Assembly (NCBI GenBank): GCA_034664125.1
Contig: JAXDIG010000017.1
Location: 1 to 64,000 of the forward strand
Source: JACVRW01 sp034664125
GTDB lineage: Bacteria > Actinomycetota > Thermoleophilia > Solirubrobacterales > Thermoleophilaceae
Direction of reading: 5' to 3'
DNA length: 64,000 nucleotides
Shown one piece after another: positions 37,162-47,272 of the stretch. The stretch's first letter is position 1, and every line of letters starts with the position of its first letter. The position numbers and the translations under genes are program-made. The notes below the pieces were generated by a model. It was not told the origin of the DNA and searched no databases. It was given only the letters and a program-made list of their open reading frames with translations.

Positions 37162-37552
37162 GAGGGCTGCCGGTCAAGCAGCCGCGGGGAGGTCGGAGAG
37201 ACAACCGGCCCCTCGAGGAAAGTCCGGACACCGCAGGGCAGGGTGGTCGGGGAGCCGACCCGGGGAAACCCGCGGGAAAGTGCCACAGAAATACACCGCC
37301 TAAGCGCCGGGCCGCACGTGAGCCCGGTGCCGGTAAGGGTGAAAAGGTGCGGTAAGAGCGCACCGGCGTCGCGGCGACGCGGCGGCCAGGCAAACCCCAC
37401 CCGGTGCAAGGCCAAGCAGGAGCGTCGACGCTGCCCGCCGAGCTCCAGGTAGGCCGCAGGGCGAGAGCCCCGACCGGCGCGGTCCAAGGACCGCCCGGGC
37501 GAGATGGATGGCTGCTCGAGACAGAATCCGGCTTACAGACCGGCTAAGGGAA
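37162..37552 (+). ncRNA. rnpB: RNase P RNA, bacterial type A
   Basis: The catalytic RNA that removes 5' leaders from tRNA precursors. The universally conserved blocks are in order: GAGGAAAGTCCGGACA at 37215-37230, CCACAGAAATACACCGCC at 37283-37300, GGTAAGGGTGAAAAGGTGCG in the centre, and ACAGAATCCGGCTTACAGA at 37521-37539. The first and last blocks form the P4 pseudoknot. Ends are approximate. A strong hairpin terminator follows at once. Confidence 0.96.
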
Positions 37553-37574
37553 AGCCCCGCCCAGGCGGGGCTTT
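37551..37574 (+). terminator. rnpB terminator hairpin
   Basis: AAAGCCCCGCC and GGCGGGGCTTT face each other across CA, giving a long GC-rich stem closed by A-T pairs with the TTT tail. It follows the conserved 3' end of RNase P RNA, 37 bases before the next ATG. Confidence 0.8.
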
Positions 37575-37611
37575 CCTATGTCACCGCATTGGGGATAAGC
37601 TCGACGCGGCC

Positions 37612-39132
37612 ATGGCTCGCAAGTGGTGGACCCTGATTGTGGTCTGTGCAGCGACGTTCATGCTGCTCTTGGACATCACGGTCGTGAACGTCGCACTGCC
37701 GAGCATCCGGGACGATCTCGGCGCGAGCTTCACCGACCTGCAGTGGGTCGTCGACGCGTATGCGCTGACGCTCGCGGCGTTCGTGCTCACGAGCGGCTCG
37801 CTGGCCGACCGGCTCGGGCGCCGGCGTGTCTTCGTCGTCGGGCTGGTGATCTTCACGATCGCATCGGCGCTATGCGCGGTGTCGGGCACCCCGTTGATGC
37901 TGAACCTGTGCCGCGCGCTGCAGGGGGTGGGGGGCGCGATCATGTTCGCGATCTCGCTCGCCCTGCTGGGGCAGGAGTTCCGCGGCGAGGAGCGCGCCAA
38001 GGCGACCGCCATCTACGGCGCGACGATCGGGGTGGCGATCGCCGCCGGGCCGCTCGTCGGAGGGGCATTGACCGACAGCCTCGGCTGGGAGTGGATCTTC
38101 TTGATCAACGTGCCGATCGGGATCGTGTCGATCCTGGCTACGGTCACCCAAGTCGGCGAGTCGCGCGATCCGCACGCGCGTGGCATCGACTGGGTCGGAC
38201 TAGTGACGTTCAGTCTCGCGAACGCGCTCCTGGTCTACGCGCTCATTCGCGGGAACCCCGATGGCTGGGGCAGCCCCCAGGTGCTCGGGCCGCTGATCGC
38301 CGCGGCCGTCCTGTTCGTGGCATTCGTCGTCACCGAAGTGCGCGTCGAGCAGCCGATGCTGCCGCTCGAATTCTTCCGGAACCGCTCCTTCACCGGCGCG
38401 CAGATCGGCGCGGTTGCCGTCTCGGCTTCGATGTTCGCGCTGTTTCTCTACATCACGCTGTTCGTCCAGAACCTGCTCGGATACACACCGTTCGAGGCCG
38501 GCTTGATCTACCTGCCGAGCACGATGGTCACGTTCGTGTTCTCGGGGCTCACCGCCGCGCTTATGCCGCGCTTCCCCTTGCGCGTCCTCCTGGGCGGCGG
38601 GCTCATGATCCTCGCAATCGGGCTCCTGCTGATCGGCGGCCGCGAGCAGGGCGACACGTGGACCGAGCTGCTGCCGGGATTCATCGCGACCGGTATCGGG
38701 GTCGGCATGATCAACCCGGTGGTGGCCAACCTCGCCCTGAGTACGGTCCCCGACGAGCACGGCGGAGTTGCGGCCGGCATCAACGACGCCTTCCGCCAGG
38801 TCGCGCTGGCCACGGGCGTGGCCGCTCTCGGCGCGCTCCTGCTGGCACGAGCCACGGACGTGGTCCAGGGCCTGCTTCCCGGGACGAGCGCCGAGGAGGC
38901 TCGCCTGCTGGCCGAGGGTGTCTCCTCGGGGGCACTGCCACGCGGTGTCCCCGCCGCCGTCGTTGACGCCGCCCGTCAGGGATTCGTGGACGGGCTCAAC
39001 GACATCCTGCTGGTCGGCGCGGCAATCGCGGTGGTCGGGGCCGTGCTGAGCGTGTGGCTGGTCCGCGGCAGCGACGTCCGAGGGGAAACCCTCGATGTCG
39101 AGGCTGAGCCGGTGGCGCCCGCCGCGGTCTGA
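37612..39132 (+). CDS. MFS drug exporter, DHA2 (EmrB/QacA) family
   Basis: A 506-residue exporter with 14 predicted membrane segments and DHA2 hallmarks LDITVVNVALPSIR (helix 1) and GSLADRLGRRRVF (motif A). It is a distant paralogue of the MFS protein at 34451. The ATG at 37612 is used because the open frame upstream runs into rnpB. No regulator lies beside it, and it probably relies on its own promoter after the rnpB terminator. Confidence 0.9.
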   Translation: MARKWWTLIVVCAATFMLLLDITVVNVALPSIRDDLGASFTDLQWVVDAYALTLAAFVLTSGSLADRLGRRRVFVVGLVIFTIASALCAVSGTPLMLNLCRALQGVGGAIMFAISLALLGQEFRGEERAKATAIYGATIGVAIAAGPLVGGALTDSLGWEWIFLINVPIGIVSILATVTQVGESRDPHARGIDWVGLVTFSLANALLVYALIRGNPDGWGSPQVLGPLIAAAVLFVAFVVTEVRVEQPMLPLEFFRNRSFTGAQIGAVAVSASMFALFLYITLFVQNLLGYTPFEAGLIYLPSTMVTFVFSGLTAALMPRFPLRVLLGGGLMILAIGLLLIGGREQGDTWTELLPGFIATGIGVGMINPVVANLALSTVPDEHGGVAAGINDAFRQVALATGVAALGALLLARATDVVQGLLPGTSAEEARLLAEGVSSGALPRGVPAAVVDAARQGFVDGLNDILLVGAAIAVVGAVLSVWLVRGSDVRGETLDVEAEPVAPAAV

Positions 39133-39159
39133 GCGACCGGGCACCGCGTCGTCAGGAAC

Positions 39160-40023
39160 TCAAGCTTCGCTCGGCACAGCCCCTCGTTGGGCCTCGTAGG
39201 TGCGGTAGAGCGTGAGTAGCCCCAGGGCGGCGCCAAGCAGCCCGCCGAGGTAAAGCCACGTCATCACATTGCCCGTGTCGAAGTCGTCGAAGGCGCGGAT
39301 CGCTCCCACGAGCAGGAAGGCGGTCGCCACCAAGAAGGTCTGCACGAGCAGCCGCCAGCTGCTCCAGCGGGGGTCGAGGGAGAGCAGCGTGGCGGCCACT
39401 CCGACCTCGAACGTAAAGCACGCGAGCACGCGCGCCGTCAGCGGCGTGAGCGACCACGGCCATATGTCGATCGCCGTGTCGGGCGAGATGAAGAAGACAG
39501 CCGCGCCGATGATCGCGCCGACGCCGAACACACGGGCGCCGAGTAGCACGTTGGGCGGCAGCACGGCGTCGCCCGGCTCGGGCGTGCGCGGGTCCCTGCG
39601 GTGGTTCTGGAGCCAGAGTGCGAACACGATCCCCGGCGACAGGATGTACACGCCCACCCAGCCGTAGAAGGCAAGCGCCGCGAGCGTCGGGGCGTCGCCA
39701 TGGTTGAACTTGTCCCAGTGGATCAGCGTCGCGACCAGCATCGCGGCGGCGAAGGCGGACGCCGAGAGCATCCCGGCCGACGACGGATGCCAGCGGTTGG
39801 AGCGGAACGTCTGCCAGAAGAAGTAGGCGCCCCCCGCGTAGCTCGAGCCGAGGAAGATAGGCGTGAGGTCCGGCTTGATCGTCCAGGCCCACAGGTCATC
39901 GGTTCGGCCGGGGAAGCCCCAGAGAATGATGACCGCCGGCACGAGGATGAGGAACACGGCGAGCGCCGCCCAGTGCGTGGCGGGGAGTACGGAGTCGTCG
40001 CGGACAGCCTCGGTCGTTGCCAT
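39160..40023 (-). CDS. Polytopic membrane protein of unknown function
   Basis: A 287-residue protein with about eight membrane segments, including ALAVFLILVPAVIILWGFPG, a region with WHPSSAGML, and VMTWLYLGGLLGAALGLLTLY near the end. Several aromatic and acidic residues flank the segments. The ATG at 40023 has an AGAGGAG ribosome binding site about ten bases upstream. No transporter signature recognised. Confidence 0.7.
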   Translation of the reverse strand: MATTEAVRDDSVLPATHWAALAVFLILVPAVIILWGFPGRTDDLWAWTIKPDLTPIFLGSSYAGGAYFFWQTFRSNRWHPSSAGMLSASAFAAAMLVATLIHWDKFNHGDAPTLAALAFYGWVGVYILSPGIVFALWLQNHRRDPRTPEPGDAVLPPNVLLGARVFGVGAIIGAAVFFISPDTAIDIWPWSLTPLTARVLACFTFEVGVAATLLSLDPRWSSWRLLVQTFLVATAFLLVGAIRAFDDFDTGNVMTWLYLGGLLGAALGLLTLYRTYEAQRGAVPSEA

Positions 40024-40196
40024 CGGTGCGTCGCTCCTCTCGGGTCCCCCGCTCGTTGAGCGGCGGCGCCACTCTACGTGAGTGGCGCGGTCAAAGCCAG
40101 TGTCGCGCCCCGGGGGCGGTCCAACCGGCGCTGGCCGAAAGTTCGGGTTTGGATGAGCAGTGCCCCGGCGAATAGTCCGGCAGTCAGGGGAACCGC

Positions 40197-40664
40197 TTGC
40201 CACCTGCCACTCGCACGACTTCCACCACCGGCACCACATCCGATCGCCGCGCCTCGAAATCCGCCGAGGACGGCTATTGCCCGCATTGCCACCTCCTGAT
40301 CGAGCGCCGCGTGGGGGAGGACTGGCCGAAGGAGCCGCTCCGCTGCCCGCACTGCCGCTTGCTCGTGGGCACGGGTCGAGGGCGACCGACGCCGTCGGCC
40401 GAGCCGGGCGCCCGTGGCAGCGCCGCCGGGGTGTTCGCGCACGAGGCCAAACGCGCCGGGGGCGACGGGGACTCGACCAAGGAAGAGGTGCGGCGCGCGA
40501 TCTGCCAGGTGGCCCAGGACGCCGGCCAACGCCCCGAGCGCCTCTTGATGGTCGACTACCAGCAGCGCACCACGGACGACGACCAGCTGCCCGCCCTGAG
40601 CGACGTGTTCGCCGCCTACGGGAGCTGGAAGCGCGCCCGCCGCGCGGCGGCCGACTCGGCGTAA
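40197..40664 (+). CDS. Zinc-ribbon protein with HNH-repeat-like helical tail
   Basis: A 155-residue protein. Two CPHC knuckles (YCPHCHLLIE and RCPHCRLLVG) form a zinc ribbon at residues about 27-55. The tail (about 95-150), with EEVRRAICQVAQDAG and LSDVFAAYGSWKRARRAA, resembles the helix-turn-helix repeat found beside HNH and homing endonucleases, a DNA-binding element. No nuclease motif is present, so it may be a transcription factor. The start TTG has an AGGGG site six bases upstream. Confidence 0.6.
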   Translation: MPPATRTTSTTGTTSDRRASKSAEDGYCPHCHLLIERRVGEDWPKEPLRCPHCRLLVGTGRGRPTPSAEPGARGSAAGVFAHEAKRAGGDGDSTKEEVRRAICQVAQDAGQRPERLLMVDYQQRTTDDDQLPALSDVFAAYGSWKRARRAAADSA

Positions 40665-40757
40665 GCCGGCGCGCCGGGGCCGCCCCCGCCCCGCCCGTCG
40701 GACCCTCCCAGCCCGTTGGGAGCGTCCGCGCCTGCGGGCGGTAGAGTGCCGCCCTCG

Positions 40758-41243
40758 ATGCAAGTGCTCCTGGTTATCGGGCCCTTCCTGGTCCTCGGGA
40801 TCATCGTGGCCTTCATCGCGTTCTCGGGGAGTCCCGGGGCCGCGCGTGAGGCCTATCTGACCCGTGGCGGGCGCTTCTTCACGCTCGCGATCGTCCTGCT
40901 CTACCTCGGGCTCGGCGTGGCCGTACCGGCCGCCGTGATCGCCGCGCGGGGCGAGTCGGAGGGCGCGGTCGGCCCGCTGCGGACCGAGAAGGCCGACAAG
41001 GCGGATGAGCTGGGCAAGGAGCTCTTCATCGCCAACTGCAAGAGCTGCCACAACCTCGACGCGGTCAACGCCCACGGCGTCACCGGCCCCGACCTGGACG
41101 AGCTCGGCGGGCTGGACAAGCAGCGCGTTCTGAACGCCATCAAGCGGGGCGGCACCGGCCAGGGCCGCATGCCCGCGGGCCTGCTCGAGGGCAAGGACGC
41201 CGAGGCCGTCGCCAGCTACGTCGCCCGCGTGGCCGGTCAGTAG
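40758..41243 (+). CDS. Membrane-anchored cytochrome c
   Basis: A 161-residue protein with two N-terminal membrane helices (about 2-21 and 36-58) and a C-terminal class I cytochrome c domain outside. The haem site is CKSCH (Cys94, Cys97, His98) and the sixth ligand is probably Met138 in GRMPAG. It would carry electrons in the respiratory chain and needs the CcmEF machinery encoded at 8.7-11.3 kb. A hairpin terminator follows. Confidence 0.88.
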   Translation: MQVLLVIGPFLVLGIIVAFIAFSGSPGAAREAYLTRGGRFFTLAIVLLYLGLGVAVPAAVIAARGESEGAVGPLRTEKADKADELGKELFIANCKSCHNLDAVNAHGVTGPDLDELGGLDKQRVLNAIKRGGTGQGRMPAGLLEGKDAEAVASYVARVAGQ

Positions 41244-41272
41244 CGCCTCGCGGCCCGCGTCCGCGGTCACGG

Positions 41273-41301
41273 AAAGCCCCGCTGCTTGCGGCGCTTTTTC
41301 C
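41273..41301 (+). terminator. Terminator after the cytochrome c gene
   Basis: AAAGCCCCGC and GCGGCGCTTT pair across a five-base loop with one mismatch and are followed by a TTTTT run, a typical intrinsic terminator. It separates the cytochrome gene from riboswitch 1. Confidence 0.75.
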
Positions 41302-41344
41302 GTCCGGAGCGTGCGATGTGCTGATAGCATGGCCGCGTCGATCC

Positions 41345-41501
41345 AAGCCGAAGTCCCGCCCGGCAAAGGGGCGTGGGGGAACCAGTTGGTCAACCGGCCA
41401 GGGGCGAATCGCGCAGACCCGAGAGGTGCCGCATAAGGCCCGTTCGAGCTGCACGTAGCGCAACTCTTTCAGCGCGAGCCCGTCAGCTAACCCCGCAGGC
41501 G
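41345..41501 (+). promoter_or_regulatory. c-di-AMP riboswitch (ydaO/yuaA type), copy 1
   Basis: The conserved blocks are in order: GCCGAAGTCC at the 5' end, GGGGGAACCA (41375-41384), GGGGCGAATC (41401-41410) and the 3' element CCGTCAGCTAACCCCGCAGGC (41480-41500). A possible -10, TAGCAT, is at 41325-41330. The 38 bases 41464-41501 are identical to those of copy 2. ydaO riboswitches bind cyclic di-AMP and turn genes off. It precedes the membrane protein at 41518. Confidence 0.88.
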
Positions 41502-41517
41502 AGAAGAGAGAGAGCCG

Positions 41518-41964
41518 ATGCATTCAGCCGGTGCCCGCGCGTTGCGGGAGGATGACAACGAAATGAGTCGGGAGGCGGTCCTACTCCAGTGGGAGCGCAA
41601 GATCGAGGCCGCCGAGCGTCTCGACGCGGGCGAGCGCGTGGAGGCCGTCAGCGGCCGCTTCGTCCGCACGGACGAGACAGCCGCCGAGGCGGAACAGGGC
41701 GCCGAGATCGCCTCACCCGTGCCGCTGCGCCCGGTCGAGGACGTGCCCAAGCCGCCCCGCTTCGAGCGCGCCGCTGCTCAGGCGCCCGCGACGGAGGCCG
41801 TCGCCGAGCGCCGCACCATCACCATCACCGGCCAGCCCACGCCGGCCCGCCGGCGCCGCGCGGTGGTCGACTCCCAGCTGGCTCAGCCGGACCGGATCGC
41901 CCTCTGGGCATTCCTGCTGGGACTGCTGCTGGTGGCAGTGGCCGCCGGCACCGCGCACGCCTAG
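41518..41964 (+). CDS. Membrane-tail protein under riboswitch control
   Basis: A 148-residue protein with a long charged, disordered N-terminal part and a single membrane segment at the very C-terminus (LWAFLLGLLLVAVAAGTAHA, about 129-148). It is translated from an ATG behind a GAGAGAG site, 17 bases after c-di-AMP riboswitch 1, so its level should fall when c-di-AMP is high. No family is recognised. A tail-anchor topology, with the bulk in the cytoplasm, fits best. In other bacteria ydaO targets are cell-wall hydrolases and K+ or osmolyte transporters, none of which it resembles. Confidence 0.7.
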   Translation: MHSAGARALREDDNEMSREAVLLQWERKIEAAERLDAGERVEAVSGRFVRTDETAAEAEQGAEIASPVPLRPVEDVPKPPRFERAAAQAPATEAVAERRTITITGQPTPARRRRAVVDSQLAQPDRIALWAFLLGLLLVAVAAGTAHA

Positions 41965-42037
41965 CACCGCCGCGCCGTACGCCGTTTCGGCACGCGCCAA
42001 GGGCGCGTTTTGGCCTGCTCGCCATGCCTTTCTCGCG

Positions 42038-42057
42038 TATACTTACGCGCCGTAAGT
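42038..42057 (+). promoter_or_regulatory. -10 and palindromic operator of the AhpD-like/HxlR operon
   Basis: A TATACT -10 (42038-42043) overlaps a perfect palindrome, ACTTACG-CGC-CGTAAGT (42041-42057). The dyad would be covered by a dimeric regulator bound over the transcription start, a likely site for the HxlR protein encoded second in the operon. No convincing -35 is seen. Confidence 0.7.
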
Positions 42058-42081
42058 CACAAGCAGAAAGTGAAGCGGCGG

Positions 42082-42645
42082 ATGAAGACCAAGGAGAGCA
42101 GGTTTCAGGTCCACGACGAGTTGACGGCCCCCGAGCGCAGCGTCCCGATCCTCAAGGGTGCGCTCTCAGGCGGCGGCCAGCTTCCGAACTTCATCGGCGT
42201 CCTCGCCGGGTCCCCCGCCGTCCTGCGCGCCTACGCGCGCTTCCGGTCTGAGCTGCGCAACGGCTCGCTGCCGTACGCGACCCAGCAGCGCATCGCGCTG
42301 GCGGTCGCCGAGCACCAGCAGAGCGAGTACGGGCTCACCACGCTGCAGCGCACCGCGCGCGACGCCGGCCTCGGCCTTGACGAGATCGCCCTCGCGCGCG
42401 AGTTCGACTCCCACGACGAGCGCGAGGCCATGCTGCTGCGCTTCGTGAAGGCCCTGCTCGAGAACGACGGCGCGCCGCCGCGGCACAAGCACGAGGAGGC
42501 GCGCGAGGCGGGCTGGGACGACGAGCAGATCCTCGAAACGGTTGCGCACGTCGCGCTCGCCACCTTCTCCAACCTGGTTACGCGCGCGGGCGACGTACCA
42601 CTGGACGGCTCGAGCGAAGAGTCTCGGCTGTCGATCGCCGCGTAG
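42082..42645 (+). CDS. AhpD/carboxymuconolactone decarboxylase-like protein lacking the CxxC site
   Basis: A 187-residue helical protein of the AhpD-like fold, with the motif region AVAEHQQSEYGLTTLQRTARDAG and the C-terminal HVALATFSNLVTR block typical of the family. Active AhpD proteins have ExxxCxxC...H; the cysteines are replaced here by Ser and other residues. It is therefore not a classic disulphide reductase and may act as a decarboxylase-like or scaffold protein. It is co-transcribed with an HxlR regulator behind a palindromic operator. Confidence 0.75.
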   Translation: MKTKESRFQVHDELTAPERSVPILKGALSGGGQLPNFIGVLAGSPAVLRAYARFRSELRNGSLPYATQQRIALAVAEHQQSEYGLTTLQRTARDAGLGLDEIALAREFDSHDEREAMLLRFVKALLENDGAPPRHKHEEAREAGWDDEQILETVAHVALATFSNLVTRAGDVPLDGSSEESRLSIAA

Positions 42646-42654
42646 GGGTCTACG

Positions 42655-43017
42655 ATGTTCGGCATGGCCTCTGGGCAGGCCATAGCGGAGGGCAGCCAGT
42701 CGCTCGCCGAAAGGCGCGAGAGCTGCTGCTCCGCTTACCACCGTGCGGTCGAGTTGATCGGCAAGCGCTGGTCGGGCGCCATCGTCTTCGTGCTGATGGA
42801 CGGGCCCCTGCGCTTCTCCGAGGTCAAGCTGCTGGTCCCCGACATCTCCGACCGCCTGCTCTCCGAGCGAATGAAGGAGCTCGAATCCGAGGGCATCGTG
42901 CACCGCAGGGTGATGGACGAGATGCCGGTGCGCGTGGAGTACCGCCTGACCGCGAAGGGACGTGCGCTGGAGCCGGCCGTCCGCTCGCTCAAGGTCTGGG
43001 CCCGCTCCTGGCTCTGA
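42655..43017 (+). CDS. HxlR-family redox-type regulator
   Basis: A 120-residue winged-helix regulator. The N-terminal SCCSAYHRAVELIGKRWS is the HxlR signature, with cysteines at the position that senses thiol-reactive or electrophilic compounds in YodB/HypR/QorR relatives. The recognition region is ISDRLLSERMKELESEGIVHR. It probably binds the palindrome at 42041-42057 and controls its own operon. ATG 42655 or ATG 42664 could be the start. Confidence 0.88.
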   Translation: MFGMASGQAIAEGSQSLAERRESCCSAYHRAVELIGKRWSGAIVFVLMDGPLRFSEVKLLVPDISDRLLSERMKELESEGIVHRRVMDEMPVRVEYRLTAKGRALEPAVRSLKVWARSWL

Positions 43018-43093
43018 GCCGGGAGGCGTGGAGAGCGAAGCGCCGTTAGCCTACGCGCGGCGTCGACGCGCACACCGACTCATAAGGAGCTCC

Positions 43094-44446
43094 ATGGCCG
43101 ACCAGCCGAAGACCGCCGACGACGTCAAGGCGTTCGCGGACGATCGCGACATCCGCTTCGTACGCCTCTGGTTCACCGACATCCTCGGCCAGCTGAAGAG
43201 CTTCTCGATCAACGCGGAGGAGCTGGACGACGCCTTCGAGGGAGGCATGGGCTTCGACGGCTCGTCGATCACCGGCTTCAACGCGATCGAGGAGTCGGAC
43301 ATGATCGCGATGCCGGACGCGTCGACGTTCAGGGTGCTGCCCTGGCGCCCCGAGGACCGCGGCGTGGCGCGCATGTTCTGCGACGTCGTCACCCCGAGTC
43401 GCGAGCCGTACGAGGGCGATCCGCGGCAGGTGCTGCGCCGGACGCTCGATCGTGCGGAGGCGATGGGCTTCTCGAACTTCTACGTCGGCCCCGAGCTCGA
43501 GTTCTTCTACTTCCGCAACGCCAAGGTGGAGAGCGGCGCGACGCCCGAGATCCTCGACGAGGGCGGCTACTTCGACCTCACCACGCTCGACGCCGGCTCC
43601 GACGTGCGCCGCGAGACGGTGCTGGCGCTGGAGGACCTCGGCATCCACGTGGAGTACACCCACCACGAGGTCGGCCCGTCGCAGCACGAGATCGACATGC
43701 GCTACGCCGACGCGCTGAAGATGGCGGACGACTGCATGACCTACCGCATCACGGTCAAGGAGTACGCCATGAAGTACGGCTGGCACGCGACGTTCATGCC
43801 CAAGCCGCTGTTCGGCGAGAACGGCTCCGGCATGCATACGCACCAGTCGCTCTTCAACGGCGAGCGCAACGCGTTCTACGACGCGGGCGACCAGTACTTC
43901 CTGTCGGACATCGGGAAGGCGTTCATCGCGGGCCAGCTCAAGCACGCGCGCGAGATGACCTCCGTGTTCGCCCAGTGGGTGAACTCCTACAAGCGCCTGG
44001 TGCCGGGCTACGAGGCGCCGGTCTACTGCGCCTGGTCACGCCGCAACCGCTCGGCGCTGGTGCGGGTGCCGCTCTACCACCCCGGCAAGGAACAGGCGAC
44101 GCGGATGGAGCTGCGCTGCCCGGACCCGGCGTGCAACCCGTACCTGACCTTCGCGATCCTGCTCGCCGCGGGGCTCGAGGGCATCGAGAAGGGCTACGAG
44201 CTGCCCGAGCCGATGGACAAGAACCTGTACCACATCAGCCCCGAGGAGCGCAGGCGGCTCGGCATCGAGCAGCTTCCGGAGACGCTCGGCGAGGCGATCG
44301 AGCTGACCGCCGAGTCGGAGCTGGTGCTGCGCACGTTCGGCGAGCACATCTTCAACCGCTACGTCGAGATCAAGCGCCAGGAGTGGGAGGACTACCGGGT
44401 GCAGGTGACCCAGTGGGAGCTGGACCGCTACCTGGCGGTGCTCTGA
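43094..44446 (+). CDS. glnA: Glutamine synthetase type I
   Basis: A 450-residue enzyme joining ammonia to glutamate with ATP. Family blocks are clear: LWFTDILGQLKSFSI near the N-terminus, GFDGSSITGF, GPELEFFYF, HATFMPKPLFGENGSGMHTHQS and NRSALVRVPLYHPG. The C-terminal site NLYHISPEERRRLGI lacks the typical adenylylation context and the insertion of GSI-beta, so this looks like GSI-alpha, controlled by feedback or protein binding. A good AAGGAG site precedes the ATG. It overlaps the convergent M28 peptidase gene by 19 bases. Confidence 0.94.
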   Translation: MADQPKTADDVKAFADDRDIRFVRLWFTDILGQLKSFSINAEELDDAFEGGMGFDGSSITGFNAIEESDMIAMPDASTFRVLPWRPEDRGVARMFCDVVTPSREPYEGDPRQVLRRTLDRAEAMGFSNFYVGPELEFFYFRNAKVESGATPEILDEGGYFDLTTLDAGSDVRRETVLALEDLGIHVEYTHHEVGPSQHEIDMRYADALKMADDCMTYRITVKEYAMKYGWHATFMPKPLFGENGSGMHTHQSLFNGERNAFYDAGDQYFLSDIGKAFIAGQLKHAREMTSVFAQWVNSYKRLVPGYEAPVYCAWSRRNRSALVRVPLYHPGKEQATRMELRCPDPACNPYLTFAILLAAGLEGIEKGYELPEPMDKNLYHISPEERRRLGIEQLPETLGEAIELTAESELVLRTFGEHIFNRYVEIKRQEWEDYRVQVTQWELDRYLAVL

Positions 44447-45236
44447 GCGCCGAGGGCCGCCTCCACCAGGCGGCGGGCGAGCCGCGATGAGGTGGGATCG
44501 AGGCGCTCGGGGCGGTCGCACGCGGTGTGGCGGCAGGGCTCGCCGCCGGCTCCCACACCGAGCTTCAGGCCGTGCATCCCGAGCAGCTCGAACTCGCGGT
44601 GATCGGAGTTGCCGGTGCTCTCGTCGCGCACCCAGCTGACCGGCACGCGGGCGCGCCGCCCCGCGCGCAGCAGCGCCCCCTCGACGCCGGCCCGGACGGC
44701 GGGCACGGGTGAGCGCAGCCAGAAGGGCCGGTCGCGGCCGACCTCGTCGAGTGAGAGCGCCCACTCGAGCCGGCTCGTGCCGCCGCGGGCGCGCGCCCGG
44801 CGCGCCAGCGCGAGCGCCCCGAGGTGGTCGGGCGAGCCGGTGTAGACGCGCTCCTCGGCGCCGGTGGCCACGAGCCAGACGTCGCAGGGCGGATCGATCG
44901 CGCGCAGGCGCGTGGCCAGCGCGGCCACCACGCCGAGGCCCGAGGCGTTGTCGTTGGCGCCCGGGGCGGGCGGGGCGGTGTCGGTGTGTGCCATCGCTAT
45001 GCGCAGGCAGCTGGCGGGAGTGTCGAGCGACCCGATCACGTTGCGCGACCGCCCGTGGCCCGGCACCGGGAACTCCTGCACGGCCACGCGCAGGCCGGCG
45101 CCACCGAAGGTGCGCGCCATCAGGCGGTGCGCGCGCGCCTCGGCGGCGCTCGCAGCCGGCCGCGGCCCCCACGAGGAGATGCGCACCGCGATGTCATGCG
45201 CGGACGGCGCCGCCGCGAACGCCGCGCCGAGGATGG

Positions 45237-47195
<1,959 letters not shown>

Positions 47196-47221
47196 CGGGT
47201 CTGAGGCTACCCGGCCGCCGC

Positions 47222-47263
47222 TTTACACAACAACCGTGTGTAGTTACACACAATCTGTGTAAA
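47222..47263. promoter_or_regulatory. Nested palindromic operator
   Basis: Two perfect dyads are nested: outer TTTACACA (47222-47229) with TGTGTAAA (47256-47263), and inner TGTGTA-GT-TACACA (47237-47250). All four half-sites share the TACACA/TGTGTA core. The block is AT-rich and ends ten bases before the ATG of the ATPase gene. It would bind a dimer of dimers. Confidence 0.75.
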
Positions 47264-47272
47264 CTGCAGTGC

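Noticed and set aside
37504..37611. Upstream extension of the MFS frame into rnpB
   Set aside because: It would make RNase P RNA and its terminator coding. The ATG at 37612 starts at the usual N-terminal position of the family.
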